From assembly GCA_964436305.1 (NCBI GenBank), contig CAYTCI010000009.1, positions 16,851 through 80,850 on the forward strand: a stretch of 64,000 bases of DNA, written 5' to 3'. Both the position numbers and the translations under genes were made by a program. The notes under the pieces are model-generated. The model was not told the DNA's origin. It worked only from the letters and a program-made list of their open reading frames with translations, and did no database searches. Below are positions 35,259 through 44,708 of this stretch, piece after piece. Each line of letters starts with the position of its first letter. Within the stretch, counting starts at the first letter, position 1. This DNA comes from JAKPUX01 sp964436305 (lineage in GTDB: Bacteria > Zhuqueibacterota > Zhuqueibacteria > Residuimicrobiales > Residuimicrobiaceae).

Positions 35259-36932
35259 ATGAACCGGAGATCCTTCCTTGCCACGACGGCCGCCGGCGGC
35301 CTTGGCGCGGCGCTCGGCGCCGGCAAGCTTTTCGCTGCTCCCCTGGTCCTCACCCAGGATCGCAATCCCGCAATCACCGCCCGGGGAGAAGTACTCTTTA
35401 CCCCCCATTTCGTGCAGAAAGGCGTGGGGCCGCATTTGCTCGATTGGGCCTATGCCAGCGACGAAAACTGGGACGCCATTTATACCAACATCACTTCCGG
35501 CAGGGAGGGGGTTCGAATCTCCGACACGATGGGTGTCCGGAAATTCGGCATCGATGTCCGCTGGAACGTAGAAGGCTTTGGCTATATCTATATCACCGCC
35601 GATAATGGCGGGGACTTTTACGAACTGCCCCCGGCGGGCCAAACCCTCCAGCTCAACCTCAACTTCGAACTCGCCAAAAGCCGGGTACTGCGTAACCGCA
35701 GGCGGCTCGCTCTGCTGCAACGGGGGGGATGGCAACCTTCGCGGGAGGTGCAGGGGCTGCTGGCCCTCTCGGATTCCTGCTACGAGGAGGCCGGCAAAAA
35801 ACAGAAGGAGGCCGAGGCTTGTGCCCGCAGCGCCCAATCGGCCCTGCTCTACGCGATGATCGCCGGCGAAAAGCTGGAAATCGAAAGAGCGGAGTTCGAT
35901 ATCCGGCAGCGGGGCTATCGCCCCGATTTCTACATCGGCTGTGACGCCCGCGGCTATTTCCAGATGGATACCGAGCTCTTTATGGAGCGCTTCACCTCCC
36001 TCTTCAACTACGCCACAATCACCCATTACCTCAAGTCGGGTTACTTTGAGGATTTCGAGCCGGAGGAGGGCAAGAAGCAGTTTGCCTTGCGCACCGCCCT
36101 CTTCAACGTCCTGCGTGAACGCCATATCACCGTTGAAGGCCGCCCGCTTTTCTGGTTCTACCACTCTGTCACTCCGGATTGGCTGCGCGGCAAATCATAC
36201 GACCAGGTACTCAAGTATGTCGAGGAACACACCCGTGCAGTGGTCAGCCATTATGGCGACGGGATGTACGCCTGGGAGGTGGTCAATGAATTCCATGATT
36301 GGGCCAATGAGATCGAGGTGACTCCTGAACAGGCGGTCGAGATCACCCGGCTCACTTGTGAAGTTGCGCAAGCCACCAATCCCGGCGTCCACCGGCTGAT
36401 CAATAACTGCTGTCCTTACGCCGAATATGTCCAGTTGAGAAAATGGGGAGAACGCCCGGCCCGCTATCGCCAGCGCACGCCCAACCAGTTCATGCACGAC
36501 CTGGTCAGCGCCGGCGTCGATTTCACCATCACCGGACAGCAGATGTATTTCCCCTACCGCGACCTGCAGGACACCATCCTCCTGGTCGAACGTCTGCAGG
36601 CCTTCGGCCGGCCGGTGCAGCTGACCGAGGTCGGCGCCTCCTCGGGGCCGAACAAGGATTCGCTGCTGTCCGGACGCCTGGGTTTTCCCGAAGAACCCTA
36701 TGTCTGGCACCGGCCATGGGACGAGGAACTTCAGGCCGACTGGCTTGAGGGCCTCTATACCCTGGCTTACAGCAAGCCCTGGATCGAGGCGGTCAACTGG
36801 TATGATTTTGTCGATCCCTTTGCCTTTATCAAGAACGGCGGCCTGCTGCGTTCGCCCCAGGGCGAGAAAAAAGCAGCTTTCGACCGGCTGCTCCGTCTCA
36901 AGAACCAATGGGCGGCGCTCGCCCGCCCCTGA
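35259..36932 (+). CDS. GH10-like glycosidase, Tat-exported (first of three)
   Basis: This is a 557-residue protein with a twin-arginine-type signal (NRRSFLAT, then a hydrophobic run to about residue 29). A ~150-residue N-terminal module precedes the catalytic barrel. The GH10 pair is intact: acid/base Glu344 in 'WEVVNEFHDW' and nucleophile Glu457 in LTEVGASSG. GH10 enzymes are mainly endo-beta-1,4-xylanases. AAGGAG lies 6 nt before the ATG. Two paralogues follow at once, with the same module order. Confidence 0.86.
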   Translation: MNRRSFLATTAAGGLGAALGAGKLFAAPLVLTQDRNPAITARGEVLFTPHFVQKGVGPHLLDWAYASDENWDAIYTNITSGREGVRISDTMGVRKFGIDVRWNVEGFGYIYITADNGGDFYELPPAGQTLQLNLNFELAKSRVLRNRRRLALLQRGGWQPSREVQGLLALSDSCYEEAGKKQKEAEACARSAQSALLYAMIAGEKLEIERAEFDIRQRGYRPDFYIGCDARGYFQMDTELFMERFTSLFNYATITHYLKSGYFEDFEPEEGKKQFALRTALFNVLRERHITVEGRPLFWFYHSVTPDWLRGKSYDQVLKYVEEHTRAVVSHYGDGMYAWEVVNEFHDWANEIEVTPEQAVEITRLTCEVAQATNPGVHRLINNCCPYAEYVQLRKWGERPARYRQRTPNQFMHDLVSAGVDFTITGQQMYFPYRDLQDTILLVERLQAFGRPVQLTEVGASSGPNKDSLLSGRLGFPEEPYVWHRPWDEELQADWLEGLYTLAYSKPWIEAVNWYDFVDPFAFIKNGGLLRSPQGEKKAAFDRLLRLKNQWAALARP

Positions 36933-36953
36933 AACCTGTATGAGGAAGAATCC

Positions 36954-38513
36954 ATGTCCCACGGCAAACTGATATTCAAACCCTGGTTGGTGCAGCAGGG
37001 TCCCGGTCCCCATCTTGACCCCTTTGTCTATGCCTGCGACACCGAGGGGGATACCTTTCATTCCGACATCCGTCTCACCCGGGATGGCATCGAACTTTCC
37101 GACTCCGAGGGGCACGACCACTTCGCGGTCAACTTGCGCTGGAATGTCGAGGGATATGGCTACCTTTATCTCAAGGTCGATGCCGCAGCGGAAGGCTACC
37201 ACCTGCCGCCGGCGGGGCTTCGCCATCTCAATCTCAATCACGAACTGGCCCGCAGTCGTGTCGCCCATAATAACCGGCGCCGGGACGATTTTGTGCTGGC
37301 AGGCTGGTCGCCATCCCGCGAACTGATTGCGTTTCTGGACCTCTCCAGTGACTACCTTGATGACGCCAACAGGGCTGCTGCCAATCCGGAACAATGCGCC
37401 AGAGCCAGCCAGCAGTCGCTGAAATTCGGCCTTTTCGCCAGCGATCTGCTCGAGATCGAAAAGGCGCGTTTCGATATGGACCGCTCGGAAGGCCGGCCGC
37501 CTTTTCTGCTGGGATGCGACAGCCGGGGTTTCTTCCAGATGGAAGAGGACCTTTTCCTCGAACGCTTCAGCACCCTTTTCAATTACGCGACGATTACCCA
37601 TTACCTCATCGGCGATGTCCATAACTTTGAGCCGGAGGAGGGGCGCAAACGCTATGCCGAGCGGGACCGGCTGCTCGCAGCCCTGCGCAGCCGGAATATC
37701 ACGGTGGAAGGCCGGCCCCTGCTCTGGCTGCACCGCTGGGTCACCCCGGAGTGGCTGACCCGCAAGAGCTACCCCCAGGTCAAGGAGTATCTGGCCCGGC
37801 ACGTCCGCGAGGTGGTTGGCCACTACGGCGATGGCATTGCGGTGTGGGAGGTCGTCAATGAACTCCACGACTGGGCCAACGAACTGGAACTGAACCATGA
37901 GCAGACCATTGAACTGACCCGGCTCGCCTGCACGGTCGCCCGCGAAACCAATCCCGATGTCCGGTTGCTGATCAACAATTGCTGTCCCTTCGCCCAGTAC
38001 GTGCAGATGGGCAAATGGTGCGACCGGGAAGCCCGCTTCCCGCAGCGCACACCCTTTCAGTTCGTCAAACAGCTGATTGAGGCCGGCGTCGATTTCGACA
38101 TCGCCGGGGTGCAAATGTATTTCACCAAACAGCTCCTCGCTGATTGCGTGGAAATGATCGAGCGCTACCAGGGGCTGGGCAAGACCGTTCACCTGACCGA
38201 GGTCGGTTGTCCCTCGGCGGGCGTGACCCGGGAGTTCGCCGATCAGGAGATCATCCCCTGGTCCGCCCAGCCTTGTGAATGGCGGCGTCATTGGGATGAG
38301 GGACTGCAAGCCGACTGGCTGGAGGCGATTTTCAGCATCGCCTTCAGCAAACCCTGGATCGAGGCCGCTAACTGGTACGATCTGGTCGATCCCTATGGCT
38401 ATCTCCAGCAAGGTGGGCTGCTGCGCTCGCCACAGGGTGAGAAGAAGGCCGGATTCGAGCGCCTGCTCGCCCTGAAAAACCAATTTCAATCAAAAACTGC
38501 AGGAAACGCCTGA
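36954..38513 (+). CDS. GH10-like glycosidase without signal (second of three)
   Basis: The 519-residue paralogue lacks the twin-arginine signal and begins directly with the N-terminal module, so it is predicted to be cytoplasmic. The catalytic pair is intact: Glu303 in 'WEVVNELHDW' and Glu416 in LTEVGCPSAG. Many stretches match the first copy, for example the 'NYATITHYL' and 'LINNCCPFAQYV' regions. The AGGAAG site is about 7 nt upstream of the ATG. A role on imported short oligosaccharides is inferred from location. Confidence 0.85.
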   Translation: MSHGKLIFKPWLVQQGPGPHLDPFVYACDTEGDTFHSDIRLTRDGIELSDSEGHDHFAVNLRWNVEGYGYLYLKVDAAAEGYHLPPAGLRHLNLNHELARSRVAHNNRRRDDFVLAGWSPSRELIAFLDLSSDYLDDANRAAANPEQCARASQQSLKFGLFASDLLEIEKARFDMDRSEGRPPFLLGCDSRGFFQMEEDLFLERFSTLFNYATITHYLIGDVHNFEPEEGRKRYAERDRLLAALRSRNITVEGRPLLWLHRWVTPEWLTRKSYPQVKEYLARHVREVVGHYGDGIAVWEVVNELHDWANELELNHEQTIELTRLACTVARETNPDVRLLINNCCPFAQYVQMGKWCDREARFPQRTPFQFVKQLIEAGVDFDIAGVQMYFTKQLLADCVEMIERYQGLGKTVHLTEVGCPSAGVTREFADQEIIPWSAQPCEWRRHWDEGLQADWLEAIFSIAFSKPWIEAANWYDLVDPYGYLQQGGLLRSPQGEKKAGFERLLALKNQFQSKTAGNA

Positions 38514-38514
38514 T

Positions 38515-40167
38515 ATGACACCACTGACTCGGCGGGACTTTCTCAGAACCGGCGGCCTGGGAGCGGCAGCCGCCATGGCCGGTGTCTTTTCCGGGACCCC
38601 TTCTCTCTTTGCCAAACCTGCGGGAGATCTCCTCTTTCGTCCCTATCCCCATCCCTGGATGCCGGATTTCAATTCGGCCTATCTGGCCGATGAACTGGAA
38701 GATCCCTTTCTCTCCGGAATCCGGGTCGACCACGATGGCATCGTGATCCCCGCGGATACCGGCACGCGCCGCTTCTCGGTCAATGCGCGCTGGTACGTGG
38801 AGGGATTTGGCTATCTCTATCTCTCGGCGGACAACGCCGGCGAGTACTTCAGCCCGCAGGAGGGGGGCCGTTTCAACCTCAATCAGGAGTTCGCCCGCAG
38901 CCGGGTGAGCCGCAATCGCGCTGTCCTGCAGCGCTATGAGCAGGGTGGATGCCGGTTCTCCCGTGAGGTGCGGCATTTGACCGCCCTCGCCGAGGAGCTG
39001 CTCGAGGATTCGCTGCGTAAAACCGTCGATGGCGAGGGCGCTGCTCGGCTGGCGGATCGCTCACTTTACTATGCCCTGATCGCGGGCGAACGGATCGAGC
39101 TGGAAAAAGCCCGCTATGACATCGCACGACGTGCTCGGCCCGGGCCTTTTCAATTCGGCTGTGAAACCCGGCAGTTCATCTGGATGAAACACGATGAGTT
39201 CATCCAACGCTTCGCCGAGCTCTTTAACTTTGCGACGATCACCCACTATATCTGGGACAGCTGGTACGAGCATTTCGAGCCGGAGGAGGGACGCTATAAC
39301 TGGGGCGTGAAGGAGGATATTCTTCGCTGGCTTGAGGAGCACCGGATCACTGCGCAGGGCCGTCCGCTTTTCTGGTTTCATCCGATCGTCACGCCCGACT
39401 GGCTGAAGAACAAGACCTTTGATGAACTCAGAGGATATGTGGAGCGGCATACCCGCGCAGTTGTCGGCCACTACGGCGATCGGGTAGGGCAATGGGAAGT
39501 GGTCAATGAGTACCATGACTGGGCCAACATCCACAATCATACCCCGGAACAGACGGTCGAGATCGTCCGGCTGGCCTGCGATACCACTCGTGCCGTCAAC
39601 CCCCGGGTCGTCCGCATCCTCAACAACTGCGCCCCCTGGGCCGAATATGCCGCCTGGGGCCGCATGGCCAGGCAGAAGGAACCCGCCGGAAGAGCTCTGC
39701 GCTCACCTCGTCGATTCATTCAGGATCTGGTCGAGGCCGGCGTCGATTTCGACGTCCTCGGCATCCAGGTCTATTTCCCGCGTCGCGACCTTTCGGACAT
39801 CGTCCGGATGCTCGAGCGCTTTGAGAAATTCGGCAAACCGATCTATATTACAGAACTGGGGGCGACATCAGGACCCTCCGCTGATATGGTGGCTACCGGC
39901 AAGATGAATCTGCCCGCCGAACCCTATGAATGGCATCGCCCCTGGGACGAAGAGTTACAAGCGGACTGGCTCGAACAGGTCTATACGCTCTATTACAGCC
40001 GGCCCGCCATTCGTGCTGTCAACTGGTACGATTTCGCCGATTTTCGCACCCATATCCTCAACGGCGGATTGATCCGCGAGGATGGCGCCCCGAAGCGCTC
40101 CTTCGACCGCCTGAAATCCATCCTGCAAAATTGGAACCAATTGCCCCATAACGAAAGGACGAGATAA
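38515..40167 (+). CDS. GH10-like glycosidase, Tat-exported (third of three)
   Basis: The 550-residue third paralogue again has a twin-arginine signal (TRRDFLRTGG, hydrophobic run to about residue 33). Acid/base Glu332 in 'WEVVNEYHDW' and nucleophile Glu447 in YITELGATSG are intact. Between them it is the most divergent copy and has longer insertions, for example around 'ARQKEPAGRALRSPRR'. It starts 1 nt after the previous stop and overlaps the next gene in TAATG, so its translation is tightly coupled with both neighbours. Confidence 0.86.
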   Translation: MTPLTRRDFLRTGGLGAAAAMAGVFSGTPSLFAKPAGDLLFRPYPHPWMPDFNSAYLADELEDPFLSGIRVDHDGIVIPADTGTRRFSVNARWYVEGFGYLYLSADNAGEYFSPQEGGRFNLNQEFARSRVSRNRAVLQRYEQGGCRFSREVRHLTALAEELLEDSLRKTVDGEGAARLADRSLYYALIAGERIELEKARYDIARRARPGPFQFGCETRQFIWMKHDEFIQRFAELFNFATITHYIWDSWYEHFEPEEGRYNWGVKEDILRWLEEHRITAQGRPLFWFHPIVTPDWLKNKTFDELRGYVERHTRAVVGHYGDRVGQWEVVNEYHDWANIHNHTPEQTVEIVRLACDTTRAVNPRVVRILNNCAPWAEYAAWGRMARQKEPAGRALRSPRRFIQDLVEAGVDFDVLGIQVYFPRRDLSDIVRMLERFEKFGKPIYITELGATSGPSADMVATGKMNLPAEPYEWHRPWDEELQADWLEQVYTLYYSRPAIRAVNWYDFADFRTHILNGGLIREDGAPKRSFDRLKSILQNWNQLPHNERTR

Positions 40168-41315
40168 TGACCTCCAAAGAACGCCTGCTGATCACGATGA
40201 AAGGCGGGCAGGCCGATCATGTGCCGGTCAGTCCTGACATCTCCGTGATGGTCCCCGACCGCCTCGATGGCCGGCCCTTTTATGATATCCACCTCGACGG
40301 CCGCGAGCACTTTGGCTGGACTTCCGCCACCCATGGCGAGGTGTATCTCAAGGCGATCCGCCACTTTGGCTGTGACGGATTCTATATGTACGGAGGACTC
40401 AAACAGATCGGGCCCGAAGGGCGGCCGGAATTCACCTGCACCATCCATGAGACCGAGAAGGGCCGGCTGGTCCGGCGCAGCTGCCAGACCCCTCTGGGTG
40501 ACCTGACCGAGGAAGAACTCTTCTTTGCGGACGAGCCGCCCTGGGTCGAGATCAAACCCCTCAAGGATCTCGCCGCCGATTTTGCCAAACTCAAATGGAT
40601 GATGGGCGCGAGCGACTGGAAGTGGGAAGAGGCCTATCGCGACAAGCAGGTGATCGGGGATTACGGGATCTATATGGGCATGGTGCCGGTCTTTCAGGAC
40701 TGGTTCTTCCGTAACCGCCAGGGTGGCTTTGAGCAGATGTTTGTCGACTATATGATGGAACCCGCACTGATCGAGGAGATTCATGAATTCTGGATGGCCT
40801 GGGCTCTTGCCAATGTCCGTGCCATGCTGCGCGCCGGCGCGGATGTGATCATGCTCGGTGGCTCCAGCGCCAGCCTCAGCGTCAGCTCACCCGGCCTCTT
40901 CCGCAAGTTCGAGCTCCCCTTCATCCAGCAAGCTGCGGTACTCTGTCGTGAAGCCGGGATCGTCTCCCACCTCCATGTTTGCGGCCGCTCGAATGAATTG
41001 GTCGAGATCGTCGCCACCGAGACCGATCTCGCCTCGATCGAGCCCCTCGAAGAGCCGCCCTCCGGCAACGTCGACCTCAAGGCCATCAAACGCCGCTTCG
41101 GCAAGAAACTCTGCCTCAAAGGGAACATCAATACCACCAATTTTATGCTGCGCGCTACCCCGGCAGAGATCGAGGACAAATGCAAGGAACTGATCGATGC
41201 CGCCGCCGAGGGCGGCGGGTTTATCCTCTCCACCGGGGATCAGTGCGGCCGGGATACCCCCGATGCCAATCTCTTCAAGATGGTGGAAGTGGCACAAACC
41301 TATGGCAAGTATTGA
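40167..41315 (+). CDS. Uroporphyrinogen decarboxylase-fold protein (MtaA/CmuA-like)
   Basis: This is a 382-residue cytoplasmic protein of the URO-D superfamily. Members include haem-synthesis HemE and cobalamin-dependent methyltransferases (MtaA, CmuA). Features fitting the methyltransferase branch are 'SKERLLITMKGGQADHVPV' at the start and a zinc-site-like 'HLHVCGRSNELVEIV', followed by 'LKGNINTTNFML' and a closing 'STGDQCGRDTPDAN'. No corrinoid protein is adjacent. It overlaps the GH10 stop by 1 nt. A role in demethylating O-methyl sugars would fit the locus but is speculative. Confidence 0.82.
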   Translation: MTSKERLLITMKGGQADHVPVSPDISVMVPDRLDGRPFYDIHLDGREHFGWTSATHGEVYLKAIRHFGCDGFYMYGGLKQIGPEGRPEFTCTIHETEKGRLVRRSCQTPLGDLTEEELFFADEPPWVEIKPLKDLAADFAKLKWMMGASDWKWEEAYRDKQVIGDYGIYMGMVPVFQDWFFRNRQGGFEQMFVDYMMEPALIEEIHEFWMAWALANVRAMLRAGADVIMLGGSSASLSVSSPGLFRKFELPFIQQAAVLCREAGIVSHLHVCGRSNELVEIVATETDLASIEPLEEPPSGNVDLKAIKRRFGKKLCLKGNINTTNFMLRATPAEIEDKCKELIDAAAEGGGFILSTGDQCGRDTPDANLFKMVEVAQTYGKY

Positions 41316-41324
41316 TGAGGCAAC

Positions 41325-43688
41325 ATGATTAGAGCAGCACACCATATCGCGGGGGTGGTTCTTTTTGGCCTGGTTCTGACCCTGCACGCGGAGATAACCT
41401 GGCACAAAAAGGATGCAACCGTCTGGGGAGAAGCACAGCACCTTGCCGGCGAATTGCAGGGCTTTACGGCCGCAACCGGCACGCTGTATTGCAATGGCCG
41501 GACAACGGCGATCGCCATCGACGGCGACCGCTTTACTGTTGATTTTCAGCTCGGGCCGGGGAACAGCAAACTGGTCGTCTCGGCCGACAGCTCCGGCACG
41601 GTGGTCCATTCCGATACCCTGCGACTCACACTCGGTTATGACCTGCGGCCCGAAATCCAGGCCTGGGCTTCGGTTACTGGAGCGGAGATCCGCTTGCATG
41701 GCCGACCCGAGGCCGATTCCCGCAGCGAGGTTTTGACCTGGCGCTGGGAGGCCGACGGGGCCAATCCGGCTGCCGTGAGCCTCTCCTCGCCCGGGGAGAG
41801 TACCACCCTGGTCGCATTCAGCGATCTCACCCGATGCGGCGAGTACTACTTCAACCTGGTCGCGACCACGTCCGCCGGCCAGAGCAGCCGCGCCCGTACC
41901 CTGGTCACCCTCGATGCGGCCGGGCCGCATCCCTTCGATATTGCCACCGATCATGCCGCCTGGATCGACTCCGCCGTGCTCTACGAGATCACCCCCAGCG
42001 ATTTTGTCGCCGGCGGCAAGCTGGTGGATATCACCACCCGGCTCCCCGAGCTGGCGGCTCTCGGCGTCACGGCGGTTTGGCTGCAGCCCATCTTTGGCAC
42101 CCGGGATATCGGCGGCATGGGCTACGGCATCACCGATTATTTTACCGTCCGACCCGATCTCGGCAGCGAAGCCGACCTGCACCAGCTGGTCACCATCGCC
42201 CACCAGCACGGATTGCGTGTACTCCTCGATATGGTGCCCAACCACAGCGATATCATGCATCCCTATGCCCGGGATGCTGTCCGCTATGGCACCGATTCAC
42301 ACTATTACACCTTTTACCAACGCGATGCGGCCGGCGATCCGGCAGTGCCCTATTCGCAATACTACAACCTCCATCCCGAGGGCTTTGTCTATTACTTCTG
42401 GGACCAGCTGCCCAATTTCAATTATGACCATCCTGAGGTCCGCCGCTGGATGACCGAAATCTGCCGCTACTGGGTGCGCGAATTCGATATCGACGGCTAT
42501 CGCCTGGATGCAGTCTGGGGCGTCACCGCCCGGCGGCCGGATTTTACCCGGGAACTGCGCCTGGCGCTGAAAGGCATCAAACCGGAACTCTTGCTGCTGG
42601 CCGAAGACAAGGCGACCTCCGCCAGCGTTTTTGCGCAACGCTTTGATGCGGCATTCGACTGGAGCGCTGACGAAGGCTGGGTTTCACAACCAGCCTGGCA
42701 AGTCCTCTACCATGACTACTGGGAGGAGCAATATATCACCATATTCAACTCCTGGCAGCAGGGACGCAGCTTCCGGTTGCACAATGCCCTCACCAACAAC
42801 GGCGCAGGTTTCGCTGCCGGAGCGAAGATTCTGCGTTTTCTTGAGAATAACGACACCCAGCGTTTCGCCCGATTTCATACCCTCGAGGTGACCAGAATGG
42901 CCGCCATGCTTGAGTTCACCCTTCACGGCATCCCGCTGCTTTTTAATGGCCAGGAGATCGGCTACGCCGGACCGCATCCGTATTATGGCGAGCCCATCTT
43001 CCGGCGTGGCGAGCCGATCGCAGCACAGGACAGCAAGGGCCTTTATCCCTTTTATCAGCAGCTCATCAGCCTGCGCCGATCGCTTCCGGCCTTGACCAGC
43101 GATCATTTCGCCGAGCTGACGATCACACCCGGCGCCTACCTTTACGGCTTTCGGCGCTGGCAGGGGGAGCAGAACTGCTTCGTCCTGCTCAACATGGGCG
43201 ACCGCAGCCAGAATGCCACCGTGACACTGCCGATCCAGTCGCTCGCTCTCGATTCCAGCAAGACCTGGTATCTCACCGAGATGACCGGTGGTGGCGTCCT
43301 CTCCGGCAAACCGGCTGAGCTGCAGAATCTCAAGGTCACACTCGACAAGTACACAGCGCAGATCTACCTTCTGGCTGATACCGTGGCGGTAACCGGCATC
43401 CAGCCCGAGCCGCAAACACTGCCTGTGGCCTTCTCGCTGGCGCAGAATTACCCCAATCCCTTTAATGCTGCGACCACCCTTCGTTTTGAGCTGGATCGTA
43501 GTGCTCCGGTGCGCCTGCAAATTTTCAATCTGCTCGGAGAACGCGTGGCCCTGCTGATCGATGGCTATCGCGCAGCGGGGACCCATCTCCTGACCTTTGA
43601 CGCCTCCGCTCTGGCCAGTGGCATCTATCTCTGCCGTCTGGAGTGTGGCAACCGCACGGTCGTACGCAAAATGGTTCTAGCCCGATAG
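41325..43688 (+). CDS. Secreted GH13 alpha-amylase-family enzyme with C-terminal sorting domain
   Basis: This is a 787-residue protein with a signal peptide (residues 1-22). A ~180-residue N-terminal beta region precedes the barrel. GH13 landmarks: 'LLDMVPNHSD', nucleophile Asp395 in 'GYRLDAVWG', acid/base Glu427 in LLAEDKAT, and transition-state Asp510 in 'LENNDTQRF'. The last normally follows a His, but here Asn509 takes that place. The C-terminal ~85 residues are a sorting domain with 'FSLAQNYPNPFNAATT', like the CBM9 protein at 4977. GAGG overlaps the preceding stop region. Substrate linkage is unknown. Confidence 0.88.
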   Translation: MIRAAHHIAGVVLFGLVLTLHAEITWHKKDATVWGEAQHLAGELQGFTAATGTLYCNGRTTAIAIDGDRFTVDFQLGPGNSKLVVSADSSGTVVHSDTLRLTLGYDLRPEIQAWASVTGAEIRLHGRPEADSRSEVLTWRWEADGANPAAVSLSSPGESTTLVAFSDLTRCGEYYFNLVATTSAGQSSRARTLVTLDAAGPHPFDIATDHAAWIDSAVLYEITPSDFVAGGKLVDITTRLPELAALGVTAVWLQPIFGTRDIGGMGYGITDYFTVRPDLGSEADLHQLVTIAHQHGLRVLLDMVPNHSDIMHPYARDAVRYGTDSHYYTFYQRDAAGDPAVPYSQYYNLHPEGFVYYFWDQLPNFNYDHPEVRRWMTEICRYWVREFDIDGYRLDAVWGVTARRPDFTRELRLALKGIKPELLLLAEDKATSASVFAQRFDAAFDWSADEGWVSQPAWQVLYHDYWEEQYITIFNSWQQGRSFRLHNALTNNGAGFAAGAKILRFLENNDTQRFARFHTLEVTRMAAMLEFTLHGIPLLFNGQEIGYAGPHPYYGEPIFRRGEPIAAQDSKGLYPFYQQLISLRRSLPALTSDHFAELTITPGAYLYGFRRWQGEQNCFVLLNMGDRSQNATVTLPIQSLALDSSKTWYLTEMTGGGVLSGKPAELQNLKVTLDKYTAQIYLLADTVAVTGIQPEPQTLPVAFSLAQNYPNPFNAATTLRFELDRSAPVRLQIFNLLGERVALLIDGYRAAGTHLLTFDASALASGIYLCRLECGNRTVVRKMVLAR

Positions 43689-43697
43689 GAAAGTGAG

Positions 43698-44708
43698 ATG
43701 AGGATACTCATCATCGGTGGCACCGGATTCCTTGGCGGCCGGACCGCCGGCTATCTGCTGCAGCGGGGACACCAGGTCACACTGTTCCACCGGGGGTATG
43801 CCCCTGGCCGTTTGGCACCACAACCCCACCTGGACACCTTCCGGGGCGACCGTCACGATGCCCGTGACCTCGCAGAGGTTCAGCGCCATGGCCACTTCGA
43901 TGCCGTTTTCGATTTCGTCGCCTACGAACCTGGTGAATCCCGGTTGGCGATTGAGGCCTTCTCTGGCAGGATCGGCCGCTTCATCCATTGCAGTACCGTC
44001 TCGGTCTATATGGTTTCGGATCAGGTCGTTTGTCCCATCACCGAGGATCAGGACCAGGCTCCCCTGATGCCCTTCTGGGAACGCAATCCCTTCGGCATGG
44101 AGTATGGCATCAACAAACGCGCCTGTGAGGAACTCCTCTGGCAGGCCCACACAGAGCGCCGCCTGAATGTGAGCATGCTGCGACCTACCTTCATCTCCGG
44201 TCCCCATGATCCGGCCCGGCGCGATTTCTTCTGGATCGAACGCCTCCTGCAGGGCGGCTCACTGCTTGTCCCGGGCAGCGGCGATTTTGCGTTTCAATCG
44301 GTTTTTGTCGATGACGCTGCGCGCGCCTTTGCCGATCTGCTCGAGCATGAAGTCTCCATCGGCAAGGTCTACAACCTCGCGGCGGAGGAGATCCTCTCCC
44401 TCAATGAGTATTTGCAGCTCCTGGGTACGATCATGCAGCGGGAACCCCATCTCATCCATGTGGAGCAGACCCTGTTCGACCAGCTTCCCTTCAGCCATCA
44501 TCCGCAGGGGGATGTCTTTCCGTTTAATACGCGCCGACCGGCCTTCTTTTCGCTCCACAGGATCAAGGCGGATCTGGGGTATCATGCCACACCGATCGCG
44601 ACCTGGCTGGCGGAGACCGTGACATGGTTCACACAACATTTTTCCGGCCACTCCGTGGGATGGGAAAATCGCGATCAGGAACTCGCATGGACCTGGAAGG
44701 CGGAGTGA
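43698..44708 (+). CDS. NAD-dependent epimerase/dehydratase (extended SDR)
   Basis: This is a 336-residue cytoplasmic enzyme. The Rossmann motif GGTGFLG is at residues 7-13, and the catalytic 'EYGINKRACEELL' contains Tyr and Lys in YxxxK spacing. A Ser-Thr pair lies in IHCSTVSVY. The family interconverts nucleotide-sugar or sugar hydroxyl stereochemistry. AAAGTGAG precedes the ATG. The gene abuts the GH2 pseudogene start with no spacing. Confidence 0.88.
   Translation: MRILIIGGTGFLGGRTAGYLLQRGHQVTLFHRGYAPGRLAPQPHLDTFRGDRHDARDLAEVQRHGHFDAVFDFVAYEPGESRLAIEAFSGRIGRFIHCSTVSVYMVSDQVVCPITEDQDQAPLMPFWERNPFGMEYGINKRACEELLWQAHTERRLNVSMLRPTFISGPHDPARRDFFWIERLLQGGSLLVPGSGDFAFQSVFVDDAARAFADLLEHEVSIGKVYNLAAEEILSLNEYLQLLGTIMQREPHLIHVEQTLFDQLPFSHHPQGDVFPFNTRRPAFFSLHRIKADLGYHATPIATWLAETVTWFTQHFSGHSVGWENRDQELAWTWKAE

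Noticed and set aside
36195..38489. A 764-codon minus-strand open frame
   Set aside because: It is a shadow of the first two GH10-like genes and duplicates their repeated structure in reverse; no recognisable domain.
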